From Oculatella sp. LEGE 06141 (lineage in GTDB: Bacteria; Cyanobacteriota; Cyanobacteriia; Elainellales; Elainellaceae): DNA of 64,000 nucleotides. Below the pieces are notes generated by a model. It was not told the origin of the DNA, searched no databases, and saw only the letters and a program-made list of their open reading frames with translations. Shown here piece by piece: positions 55,183-63,946 of the stretch. Both the position numbers and the translations under genes were made by a program. Numbering within the stretch: position 1 is the first letter of the stretch; each line of letters starts with the position of its first letter. The stretch spans positions 1 through 64,000 of the forward strand of contig NZ_JADEWO010000022.1 of assembly GCF_015207605.1 (NCBI RefSeq). Reading direction: 5' to 3'.

Positions 55183-56565
55183 TTATTTATATAACGACGT
55201 TTTAGAGAACGAAACATCAAATAGTTTCTTTAGTACCACTAGAGGCTCTGTTTGGGGTAGGCTCATCTCGACAAAGAGGCTGTGCGCCAGCTTCAACTGC
55301 GCTGGACTGTATTGGCGTTGGCTCTGCGACTGAGAAACAGCCAGACTCAGGTCATGGAACCATTTCATCAAAACAGGCAACGAGTTTTCTAAGGATACCG
55401 AGGCGTGATCCAGCGAAAAACTCAAAATATCGCGCTTAAACGTCGCATTCATCAGGGTGTAAACCGCACCCGTTTGCACAATTTCCCACCGCGATTGGGG
55501 CATTGCCTTTTCGCTCCAGGCTACCCAGAGACGCATTCGCTCTAGAATGGGCGAGGCATCACAGCGATTGGTTAGATAAAACGTAGAAGAGACGGGGGCA
55601 GGCAGCTCAACTATGCGGCGAGGAGTTCTGCTAGCAGCAGGTTTGCCGGGTACAGGGGGCAGCGAAGTCTTACTTTGAAGAGACGATCCGTTCATGGACG
55701 TTTCCGGTGAAGAGGACTGAGAGGAATGGGCTTTGGGAGGTGGTTTTTCGCCCCGCTTTGGTACGGTATGCTGATTGGGCACAGGTAACTCGGACGGCAA
55801 AATGACGGAAACGTCCCATCGGTAGCGATCGAGTTGCCCCCCTTCATACATACAGAAAGGAAACGGGTAAGATTCTTCTCTGATCGGTCGAAACGTGGTG
55901 GGATCGAGATATTCCAGACGCAAAAAAATGTCTGGCATGTCATTCTGTTGCTTGGTAAATGTATAGTCTGGAGGGGGAGGTTCCAGACAAATTAAGCGCA
56001 CAATCTGCACTACAGACGCATCTTTAGCATCTTTGAGCTGAAACACGTTGTGAGGCGGATTGAAAATGATTCGCCCTTCCGTATCGGGAAAATAGGAGAG
56101 CGCACACCCTTGGGGCAAATAGAATAACGTTCCAATATAGCGATCTAACTTAGGTTTCCGCCGCCGGAGATAAACATAGTATTGGGTCGGTTCGCTTAGA
56201 CCCCGATCCTGATAGCTATAGTCTTTTTTAAGCAACAGCCGAGTATGGCTACTCGCGGCTGTAGTAGATGGAGTGTGACGCTGGCGCTCAGCGATTTCTC
56301 GCTGTCCAAACTCTAAAATGGCTTGAACCTGGTCAATTTCGAGGTGGGCCATGAGCTTGCGAATTAGGGCAAGCTTAGCGCCTACGTCAAGCTGGCTAAC
56401 TTGATCAAACACGTCTGCATACTCTACCAAACATTCATTTAGAGCATTCCCTTCTGGAGAAAGTTCAGCCTGATGAAATCGATTTAGGGCAGCCTCAGCG
56501 TTTTGCTCAAAGCTAGCTTGAGCAAGCCTCTCTTCAGCAACAGGGGCAGGAACTTTGCGATCCAT
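55183..56565 (-). CDS. Unknown cytoplasmic protein, 460 residues
   Basis: I do not recognise a family. The N-terminal 110 residues are helical (AKLALIRKLMAHLEIDQVQA, ILEFGQREIAERQ). Residues 125-260 are a beta-rich domain with Tyr/Pro-rich strands (YYVYLRRRKPKLDRYIGTLF, FLRLEYLDPTTFRPI). A disordered Ser/Pro/Lys linker (about 270-320) leads to a C-terminal alpha/beta part (FYLTNRCDASPILERMRLWV, NATFKRDILSFSLDHASVSL). No signal peptide or catalytic motif. The layout of two folded domains and a linker suggests a regulatory or scaffold protein; this is inference. Confidence 0.75.
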   Translation of the reverse strand: MDRKVPAPVAEERLAQASFEQNAEAALNRFHQAELSPEGNALNECLVEYADVFDQVSQLDVGAKLALIRKLMAHLEIDQVQAILEFGQREIAERQRHTPSTTAASSHTRLLLKKDYSYQDRGLSEPTQYYVYLRRRKPKLDRYIGTLFYLPQGCALSYFPDTEGRIIFNPPHNVFQLKDAKDASVVQIVRLICLEPPPPDYTFTKQQNDMPDIFLRLEYLDPTTFRPIREESYPFPFCMYEGGQLDRYRWDVSVILPSELPVPNQHTVPKRGEKPPPKAHSSQSSSPETSMNGSSLQSKTSLPPVPGKPAASRTPRRIVELPAPVSSTFYLTNRCDASPILERMRLWVAWSEKAMPQSRWEIVQTGAVYTLMNATFKRDILSFSLDHASVSLENSLPVLMKWFHDLSLAVSQSQSQRQYSPAQLKLAHSLFVEMSLPQTEPLVVLKKLFDVSFSKTSLYK

Positions 56566-57008
56566 GAAAACACGAAATCAGGAAAAAACCAGGACATCTA
56601 AGTACCCAACGTTGGGTAGACTCAATAAACCAAAGCCTGTAAGTTGATATAAGGGTATTCTATAGCAAGCTTCTGAGATGAATAAGCCTCTAATAGGAAG
56701 ATTGTGCAAAGTAAAGGCGTTATTCATTCAAGAATTGAAAAAGATGATTTCAACGATTCAATCCTACAGATACCTGCTTAGAGATTCAGACGATTTTTGT
56801 AATTGAGAATCGCGGGTTAAAGTATGCCTAAACAACTGCTTTTTGCAGACCTGCTATGGGCTTTTTTGATAATCTCGCTGTTCATCTACCAAAAATCTAC
56901 CCTAATTTTTAACAGGAAACCACTACTTCATGTTAAATCTGGCAATCTATTTTAGGTTGCCATTGGGACTGCTTGCCGGTTACTCGCGAGAGCAGGGCAA
57001 GCGATCAT

Positions 57009-57024
57009 TGTAAAACGTTTTACA
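57009..57024. promoter_or_regulatory. 16-bp perfect palindrome
   Basis: TGTAAAACGTTTTACA is a perfect palindrome with no spacer, in noncoding DNA. Its length and symmetry are those of a dimeric regulator site (LacI/GntR-like), but no adjacent gene start explains it. Confidence 0.5.
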
Positions 57025-57073
57025 CTCATTCAATATTACATATTGTTGCTACGTTCAGTCTGTTTTCTCTGTT

Positions 57074-57121
57074 ACCAGATAGAGAGACTACCAGATAGAG
57101 AGACTACCAGACAGCGAGACA
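57074..57121 (+). repeat. Three 16-bp tandem repeats
   Basis: ACCAGATAGAGAGACT occurs at 57074 and 57090, followed by the diverged copy ACCAGACAGCGAGACA at 57106. It is noncoding and a likely length-variable locus. Confidence 0.8.
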
Positions 57122-57453
57122 CCTCCATGCATTTTGCTGTCGTCTGCCGATGGCTGAGCGCTCACGCTGAAGCCGTTGAAGCCCATGATCGGGGAAGGGG
57201 GCGATCGAAGACAGGACATCCCAAGCATTGATACATGCATTCAGCTAGTCTTCAGCTAACCATGCCAACGGTTGATGGATTGATGACCCTACTGAAATGC
57301 AATTTGTGCCTGCATTGGCTACGCTTGGCCGATGGGACTGGCCAAGGCGCGAAGTTTGACGATGCTCGCGCCCTGGCGGTGCGGTCAGACAACCCAGGTG
57401 CCGACTGTTATCCCAACGCGAAAACCATGCGATCGTACGGTCCACCTGGAATT

Positions 57454-58659
57454 CTAGACTCGCTGATGACTGTTTTGTAGATCTTTGATTCCCGACCCCG
57501 TTTCGTTGTGGGCGCTTAGTTGGGCTTCTAATCGTTTGCGATCGGTAATGTTATACCCGCTCATCGCAATGCCATCAATATTCAAGGCGAGTGGAAAGGG
57601 TTGCCCTTGACTATACAGATAAACCCATTCACCCGACTGAGTTTTCCATTGTGATTCAACACCGCGTGGAATTGATTCAGCTCCGATCGCCCACTGTCTT
57701 AAGGCTCGCTTAAACTCATTAAGATCATTGGGATGAATTAAGTCGGCGATAGGTTGATCCAGTAATTCTTCTCCTCTAAAGCCCAGCGTTCGCTCTACCG
57801 CCGGACTCGCATAAATAATTTGACCTGTGCGGCTGGTTTGGATGAACAAATGCGGGCTGTTGAGAGCAAACGTCTTCCACTTGCCTTCGGTTCTAATTAA
57901 CGCATCGTAGATTTTCTTCGTTTCTGTTACATCCTTAAATAGAACCGCAATCTGTTTCTGGCTGCGATGGCTATCGCTGGGGCGTTCAATTAATGACACG
58001 CTGGCATTTACCCAAACCACATCATTGCTTTTGGTGACTAACCGCTGCTCAACGGTATAGGAATGGATGCTGCCGTTGATTAGCTTTTGCTTCAACTCGG
58101 CATCAATACCAACATCATCTGGGTGGATAAACTGCTCCAGTACAATGTTTTCATGTGCAGTTGTTCCCAACAAATCGTGCAGATTTTGGTTACATTGAGC
58201 TGGAGCATGAGCCACATCCATCAGGGCGATCGCCACGCCAGAGTGGTTAAACAGAACCGACAGGAGCGTTTCATACGCTTGAGTTACCTGTTCAATAGCC
58301 TGGTTTCGATGGGTTGGTTTGGCGGTTAGAAACATCAACCGGGCATCAGAACCAAATTGCAAGGAACACTGGACAACCTGACCGGGGTCTTGCCCTTTCA
58401 ACAGAAAAGTGGTTTCCTTGCCGGATAACGCTTTCTCCCAAAGTTTGAGCCATGCCAGTCGCCGAGGTGATGTTGCTGGAAAATAATTAAAAAAGTTGAT
58501 CGCTTGAGCATCGACTCGAACCAACTCTAGAAAGCTGCGATTAACATAAACGACCTGTCCCTGTTCGTTGTAGATGCAGATTGATCCTAGTGATTGTGCC
58601 AAAACATCTAACGATTGCTTAGATTGAATCCCAGGAATATTCCAGAAATTAGAGACCAT
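57454..58659 (-). CDS. Triple-PAS sensory protein without output domain
   Basis: A 401-residue protein with three PAS folds: about 15-105 (LAQSLGSICIYNEQGQVVYV), 130-250 (LFNHSGVAIALMDVAHAPAQ, FIHPDDVGIDAELKQKLING, VWVNASVSLIERP), and 265-380 (FALNSPHLFIQTSRTGQIIY, GFRGEELLDQPIADLIHPND, EWVYLYSQGQPFPL). It ends soon after the last PAS with RKRLEAQLSAHNETG, where a kinase core would normally begin. It therefore looks like a sensor with the transmitter missing, or an independent PAS adaptor. The nearest kinase gene is not adjacent. Confidence 0.82.
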   Translation of the reverse strand: MVSNFWNIPGIQSKQSLDVLAQSLGSICIYNEQGQVVYVNRSFLELVRVDAQAINFFNYFPATSPRRLAWLKLWEKALSGKETTFLLKGQDPGQVVQCSLQFGSDARLMFLTAKPTHRNQAIEQVTQAYETLLSVLFNHSGVAIALMDVAHAPAQCNQNLHDLLGTTAHENIVLEQFIHPDDVGIDAELKQKLINGSIHSYTVEQRLVTKSNDVVWVNASVSLIERPSDSHRSQKQIAVLFKDVTETKKIYDALIRTEGKWKTFALNSPHLFIQTSRTGQIIYASPAVERTLGFRGEELLDQPIADLIHPNDLNEFKRALRQWAIGAESIPRGVESQWKTQSGEWVYLYSQGQPFPLALNIDGIAMSGYNITDRKRLEAQLSAHNETGSGIKDLQNSHQRV

Positions 58660-58890
58660 CCCTACTGTATCCTTACACCTCTATCCTGACTTCAAATCGG
58701 CACTATCTATACTGTGTGGTTGTGTAGTCAATTGATGGTAGCGCGAGCAATTACTGCTCTTAGCCGCTGCCTGATCTGGGTTGACTTGGCTGCGGTAGAC
58801 CCTCAGGGGATGGTTTAAAGGTGCTGATTGTGACTCGAACCGTCCCCTTTATGGCTTGCCACAGGCGCTCAGCCCTCAATGCGGGGAGAC

Positions 58891-58951
58891 GCTGAAACAG
58901 AATTGGCTCGGAAGTCCCAAAGGTTGGAGACTTTGAGGGGCAAATGCAGCG
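58891..58951 (+). repeat. Dispersed repeat, family 2, copy 2
   Basis: Starts GCTGAAACAGAATTGGCTCG and ends GGGGCAAATGCAGCGC; matches the inverted copy at 33834-33889 with a diverged middle. Confidence 0.6.
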
Positions 58952-59108
58952 CATCAATACATTCAACCCAACGTTTCAAACGGAGCAGAAGCGGTTGGAC
59001 AAGCTGACACTAATTTCATAGGCGCGTACGGGATAGTACAAGATGAGTTGTGATGTCCAGCAGGACACTGGTTCTATTTACTTCGGCTAACGTTAAAGTA
59101 CAGAAACT

Positions 59109-59137
59109 CTTCACAAGTCTTCATGCTATCTTCACAA
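59109..59137. promoter_or_regulatory. Phased direct repeats CTTCACAA
   Basis: CTTCACAA (59109), CTTCATGC (59119) and CTTCACAA (59130) are spaced 10 and 11 bases apart. Direct octamers about one helical turn apart are what OmpR/PhoB-family regulators bind. No gene starts close by on either strand, so the target is unclear. Confidence 0.4.
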
Positions 59138-59510
59138 TTTCCGTTCTCAGCGTCATTTTCTCCCGTTTCTCTTCCTGCTGTTTCACCTCTGGGTTAGTAT
59201 GGGGCATAGCAGATTCAGGATGGCTATAAACGGTTGAACACAACCTTTTGAGGTCATTATCCCGATGAGGGGGGCGATCGCCTGTAGTGAGGGGAGGGAG
59301 CATTCTTCGGTTGTAGCAGGTGCAGCATCCGGTTCGAGGTATCTTCCTGGGTTTTAATCGTTTTGCGTATGTCCTTCGGTCATTTTCTGAAATCACAGGG
59401 TAAGATACTCTCACTTACCTTCCAGTCGTTTACCCTGAATAATCGCAGTTCGGCGATCGATTTCAGTGGTGAATTGGAATTAAGTCTGTTACAATTCAGA
59501 GTGTTTTAAC

Positions 59511-59545
59511 TAATTAGAACACCACATCGTGTTTGGTTCCAATTA
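59511..59545. promoter_or_regulatory. Paired-arm motif, site E
   Basis: TAATTAGAACA (59511-59521) faces GGTTCCAATTA (59535-59545) with a 13-base spacer, about 470 bases before the Ser/Thr kinase start. Confidence 0.55.
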
Positions 59546-60016
59546 ACTACAGCAGGTTTGCCTGTACTCAAGTATCTGATACTCAAGTGACAGTGTTTCA
59601 AACAACAGTGCCTCAATTAACAGTCAACTGTTCGTTCTAACTGCTATAGATTAAAGGACGTTAGCTGCATCTTGCCATACGGCTGAGGGTAGAATTAGGG
59701 TTACTCAGGTCGGTCATCATCTGCCACATTGACTGAATTAACTGACCAACGAAACTAAAGAATCAGGGATTGCCCACTCGCTCTAGAAAGGGAGCGCAGA
59801 GGGAACTGCAACACATCATCAAACTGGCGCAAAACTGGCGCAACCGCACTATCACAGCCCTATTGTTGGTCTATTCAATGGGTTAAAAGATGGGTTGGTA
59901 TCTGTTCATAAACTGAATCGTCTAACCGTTACTGTGAGTGCGCGTTTAGAGAAGAACCGCCAGGACGGTGCGGTGAAATCGGCTGAGAAACAACGGTACT
60001 AAAGGTTTAATTTGGC

Positions 60017-61930
60017 ATGATTGGGCAACTATTGACCGGACGGTATCTCATCTTAAAGAAGCTAGGTGCGGGTGGATTCAGCGAGACGTATCTGGCTCGA
60101 GATAAATATCTTCCGCATCATCCATTATGCGTTGTCAAATTTCTCAAGGTATCACCCGATAGCACAATTTCCAAAGAAACTGCACAGCGGTTATTTGAAA
60201 CCGAAGCCCGAATTTTGGATCAGCTAGGGCAACATCACACTCAGATTCCCAAGCTGTTTGCCTACTGCCATGAGCAAGACCAGATTTACCAGGTACAGGA
60301 ATACATTGAGGGTGAAAACCTGGGGACGGTGGTGGCTCAAGGACGACGCTTAACACCAGACATGGCGATCGCCCTGCTGCTGGAAGTATTGCCTGTGCTG
60401 GGGCATATCCACACCCATCGCATTATCCATCGTGATATTAAACCGAGTAATTTAATTCGTCGCCATCACGATGGTCAGATTGTGTTAATTGACTTTGGAG
60501 CCGCGTGCATTCACGCAGACAATACTTCCCAGATCAAATCCAGCAGCGACGATGCCCCTCTGGCTATTGGTACACCAGGATATATGCCAGAAGAACAGCA
60601 CGCAGGCATATCGTGGCTGAATAGTGACCTCTATGCCCTGGGAATTTTGGTAATCCACCTGATGACCGGCATTCACCCCCAACAGTTTCAGCCAGATCCG
60701 ATTTTAGGAGAACTGGAATGGAAAGATCACCTGATTGGGCAATCCATTGAGCCAAAGTTCATTGCAATTCTGGAGCGACTGGTGCGCCGTCAAGCTCGCG
60801 ATCGCTACCAGTCGGTTGATGAAGTGCTGAACGCGCTGCAATCGCTGTCGCTTGCCAAAAAACGCGCCGCTACGCCGTGGATGCTGCCCAAACAACTGCG
60901 ATCGCTACAACCCATGATCAAACCGCTGGCAGCCGTGGCGGTTGTGGCTGGGTTGGCGGTAGGGGGGCATGTTTCTGGTCTCAATGCCCAGGCTGGGGCA
61001 GCCATGATGTGGATAGGCAACATCTCTCGCCCAGCCAATGCCAACATGAACCTGACTCTGCTGCGCGATCTGCCAGTTAACGGTGCGATCGAGCAAATGC
61101 TGATTGCCCCCAACAATCAGCAGCTCATTACAGCAGGTACCGATCATGTCTTGCGGTTGTGGGATCTGCCTGCCGGATCGCTAACCCATTCGCTATCTGG
61201 ACACACCAGCACCATCACGGCTCTGGATATGAGTCGAGACGGCACCCTGTTGGTGAGCGGCGGGGATGATCGAACCGTACACTTGTGGAACACAACCTCT
61301 GGTAGTCTCGTCCGCTCGTTTACAGAGCATCCGCAGGCGATCACATCGGTGGCCATCAGTCCCGACGCCCGGACGTTAGTGAGCGGCAGCAAAGACGGGA
61401 TGTTGCGCCTCTGGGATGTGCAGACAGGAGCCTTGCTACACACGCTGAAGATTCCCAATGCCGCTGTGACGGCAGTAGCCTATGGTGCCACGCCAAACCG
61501 TCTGATTAGTGCGGGTAGCGATCGCCGACTTCAAGTGTGGAACTTGCAAACCGGGCAGCTAGAGCGCACCTTCGCCGGACACACCGCTCCCATTATTGGG
61601 CTTCAGGTGGTAGACGAGCGAACCCTGCTCAGCTTTGGTGAAGATCGGGCGTTGGAGTGGGATCTCAAACGTGAGGAGTTGGTGCGGGTGTTTTCGGAAG
61701 ACTCTGCCAAACCGCTGACCGCCATGTTAAGTGACCAGCATATTGTCACAGTCTACGACAACGGCAACATTCGGGTGTGGGATAAGACCGGACAACTGAT
61801 GTCAACTGTTTCAGAAGCGTTGGGACAAAATCTGGAGGTTGTACTCAGCTCCAACCATCGATATTTGGTGAGTTGGAGTCCAGAGCAACAGCTACAAGTT
61901 TGGCAGATGAGTCGTGCTGAGGTTCATTAA
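60017..61930 (+). CDS. Serine/threonine protein kinase with C-terminal WD40 repeats
   Basis: A 637-residue protein. The Hanks-type kinase domain (about 8-275) has the Gly loop KKLGAGGFSETYLA, K41 (VVKFLK), catalytic loop H138-RDIKPSN with D140, D159-FG, GTPGYMPEEQ and SDLYALGILVIHLMTG, so it should be active. A single hydrophobic helix follows (about 305-322: MIKPLAAVAVVAGLAVGG). Residues about 345-637 form a propeller of seven WD40-like repeats (LSGHTSTITALDMSRDGTLL type). If the helix spans the membrane, the propeller would be periplasmic and act as sensor; it may equally be a cytoplasmic linker. Substrates are unknown. The downstream Fe-S membrane protein gene may be co-transcribed. Confidence 0.88.
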   Translation: MIGQLLTGRYLILKKLGAGGFSETYLARDKYLPHHPLCVVKFLKVSPDSTISKETAQRLFETEARILDQLGQHHTQIPKLFAYCHEQDQIYQVQEYIEGENLGTVVAQGRRLTPDMAIALLLEVLPVLGHIHTHRIIHRDIKPSNLIRRHHDGQIVLIDFGAACIHADNTSQIKSSSDDAPLAIGTPGYMPEEQHAGISWLNSDLYALGILVIHLMTGIHPQQFQPDPILGELEWKDHLIGQSIEPKFIAILERLVRRQARDRYQSVDEVLNALQSLSLAKKRAATPWMLPKQLRSLQPMIKPLAAVAVVAGLAVGGHVSGLNAQAGAAMMWIGNISRPANANMNLTLLRDLPVNGAIEQMLIAPNNQQLITAGTDHVLRLWDLPAGSLTHSLSGHTSTITALDMSRDGTLLVSGGDDRTVHLWNTTSGSLVRSFTEHPQAITSVAISPDARTLVSGSKDGMLRLWDVQTGALLHTLKIPNAAVTAVAYGATPNRLISAGSDRRLQVWNLQTGQLERTFAGHTAPIIGLQVVDERTLLSFGEDRALEWDLKREELVRVFSEDSAKPLTAMLSDQHIVTVYDNGNIRVWDKTGQLMSTVSEALGQNLEVVLSSNHRYLVSWSPEQQLQVWQMSRAEVH

Positions 61931-62120
61931 AACCGTTCCGGCACAGGGAAGCAGAAGGGGTGGGTGTTGCCTTGACTTCCCCAAGAGGATGTTTGAACCG
62001 TATTACATGGTCTGCTCAAAGCATCCGCTAAAACCGTTTCATTCCCCAGTAAGGTGTTGATTTCCTGCGATAGGCGGCGAGTGGAGTGACATTAACCATC
62101 ATCGTGAAACCGTGGTACCT

Positions 62121-63875
62121 ATGCTGAATAAAGTTTCAGAAAAAACAATGCATCGCGTCCGCTGGCTGTTGGCCATCGGTTGGCTTCTGTTAATTGCGTC
62201 TTTGTTTTATGACCCCATTACGCCAGCATTTACACTACCAACCAACCTGGACAGTCCGTTTCGCCTAAAGCCCGAGATTTATCTTGACCCAGAGCGGTGT
62301 GTCAAAATTCGGGAGGCGTGCGTTCCAGAACAACCCTTTGCGATGGGTGCATTGATCTGGTGGGCGATGATTGTGCCATCCGGTATTTTTATCTTGCTGG
62401 TGTTTGGGCATGAAGTGTGGCGGCGAATTTGCCCACTCTCCTTCTTCTCTCAAATTCCAAGAGCGTTGGGGATTCAGCGGCGACGGCAGGTGGTTGACCC
62501 CCTGACAGGTGAAGTTCGTCGCGAGTTAGTCACCATTGGCGAAAACTCGTGGCTGGGAAAAAACCATCTCTATGTTCAGTTTGGGCTGTTCTTCCTGGGG
62601 TTGGGTTTGCGGATTTTGTATGTCAACTCCGATCGCGTCGCCTTGGGCAGCTTTTTAATTGGCACCATTATTTGCGCGATTATAGTGGGCTATCTGTATG
62701 CCGGCAAAAGCTGGTGTCAGTACTTTTGCCCGATGGCACCCGTGCAGATGGTTTATACCGGGCCGCGAGCGCTCTTGGGTAGTCAGGCACATCTGGAACA
62801 AAAGCCAGCCATTACTCAATCCATGTGTCGCACCGTTGACCCCGCCACCAAGCAGGAGCGCAGCGCTTGTGTGAGTTGCAAAATGCCCTGCATCGACATT
62901 GATGCCGAGAAAAATTATTGGACTGAGTTAAACAAACCAGGTCGGCGGTTGGTGCAGTATGGCTACCTGGGGATGGTGATCGCGTTCTACTTGTATTATT
63001 TCCTCTACGCCGGTAACTGGGACTATTACTTTACAGGTGCGTGGACGCATGAAGAAGACCAGATTACGAAGATATTTGACCCCGGTTTCTATATCTATGG
63101 TCAGGTTCTTCCCATTCCCAAGGCGGTAGCGGTTTACATTACATTTGCCGTGTTAACTGCAATCACCTTCACAATCGGGTGGATTTTGGAGAAGCAGTAT
63201 CGCACCTTTGCATCATGGCGTGGCCGCACGGTATCGGCACTGCAAGCCCAACATGTTGCGTTTACCATCTTCACGATTGCCTCGTTCTGGACTTTCTTTT
63301 CCTACGGCGCTCGTCCTTCATTGAACCGCTTACCTCCCATGGGGGTGCTGGCCTTCAATGGTGTCGTCGTCCTGGTTGGCTCGATGTGGTTATTCCGCAC
63401 CTTTAGCCGCACCCGTGCTCAGTATGAGCGGGAGAGTATGTCTACCAGCTTACGCAAGCAGCTTCAAAAGCTTCAGCTCGACACCAGCTTGTTAGAAGGA
63501 CGGTTTGTTGAGGATCTTTCCTCTGATGAGGTCTATACCCTGGTGAAGGTGCTGTCGGGCTACTCTCAACAGTTGCGGCTGCAATCCTACACCGAGATTA
63601 TGGAAGACCTGTTAGAACAGCGAGTGGTTGATGTTCCCGGCAGTTATGACTTTTTCGCCAAGTTGCGGCAAGACCTTCAGATCAAAGATTCTGACCACTT
63701 TGCCACCATTGAAGCGATCGCCGCGACCCATCCAGAGCTATTGATGTCTGCCCAAACCCATGAAGTGTCTGCGGAGCATCATGATGCAGCGACCCTGGCT
63801 AAAACGATCGCCAAACGGCTACGTAACGATCGCCCAGGCAATGCGTCCTCCACATCTGGACGACGACGATGGTAA
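62121..63875 (+). CDS. Polytopic membrane Fe-S protein (NapH/polyferredoxin-like)
   Basis: About 584 residues from ATG at 62121; a GTG at 62112 is possible. There are about eight membrane helices in three groups. Cys motifs between the helices: ICPLSFFSQIPRALG, then WCQYFCPMAPVQMVY, and a loop with MCRTVD...SACVSCKMPCIDID. CxxxCP-type pairs in helical loops are typical of NapH/CcoG/RdxA-like membrane ferredoxins that pass electrons across or along the membrane. Here the second motif gives CVSCKMPC with one more C upstream, enough for one [4Fe-4S] cluster. The C-terminal 150 residues are cytoplasmic and helical (LQKLQLDTSLLEGRFVEDLS, MEDLLEQRVVDVPGSYDFFA). It is encoded 180 bases after a Ser/Thr kinase. 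The electron donor and acceptor are unknown. Confidence 0.8.
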   Translation: MLNKVSEKTMHRVRWLLAIGWLLLIASLFYDPITPAFTLPTNLDSPFRLKPEIYLDPERCVKIREACVPEQPFAMGALIWWAMIVPSGIFILLVFGHEVWRRICPLSFFSQIPRALGIQRRRQVVDPLTGEVRRELVTIGENSWLGKNHLYVQFGLFFLGLGLRILYVNSDRVALGSFLIGTIICAIIVGYLYAGKSWCQYFCPMAPVQMVYTGPRALLGSQAHLEQKPAITQSMCRTVDPATKQERSACVSCKMPCIDIDAEKNYWTELNKPGRRLVQYGYLGMVIAFYLYYFLYAGNWDYYFTGAWTHEEDQITKIFDPGFYIYGQVLPIPKAVAVYITFAVLTAITFTIGWILEKQYRTFASWRGRTVSALQAQHVAFTIFTIASFWTFFSYGARPSLNRLPPMGVLAFNGVVVLVGSMWLFRTFSRTRAQYERESMSTSLRKQLQKLQLDTSLLEGRFVEDLSSDEVYTLVKVLSGYSQQLRLQSYTEIMEDLLEQRVVDVPGSYDFFAKLRQDLQIKDSDHFATIEAIAATHPELLMSAQTHEVSAEHHDAATLAKTIAKRLRNDRPGNASSTSGRRRW

Positions 63876-63946
63876 GACGCGAATGCACTGTTTCTAAAGC
63901 ATTTCTATGGCACTACAGAGAGTTGTGACAGGAGGATTGGTACGCC

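Larger units (their letters stand above)
56566..57453. other. Noncoding stretch with palindrome and tandem repeat
   Basis: About 890 bases without a supported gene. It contains the palindrome at 57009-57024 and the tandem repeat at 57074-57121. Short plus-strand frames (57043-57231, 57235-57480) run into or across the next gene and resemble nothing known. Confidence 0.5.
58660..60016. other. Long noncoding stretch before the Ser/Thr kinase
   Basis: 1.36 kb without a supported gene. Contents: a family-2 repeat (58891-58951), spaced CTTCACAA direct repeats (59109-59137), paired-arm motif site E (59511-59545), and an 11-bp direct repeat AAACTGGCGCA at 59821 and 59832. A 97-codon minus frame (59121-59414) has no family resemblance. 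Confidence 0.55.

Noticed and set aside
55029-55220. A 63-codon minus-strand frame overlapping the end of the unknown 460-residue gene.
   Set aside because: It overlaps the better gene and has no start signals; it could only be real as a frameshifted extension, for which there is no evidence.
57074-57121. Short tandem repeats considered as a CRISPR array.
   Set aside because: The repeats are directly adjacent without spacers, only 16 bp long and three in number, and no cas genes are present.
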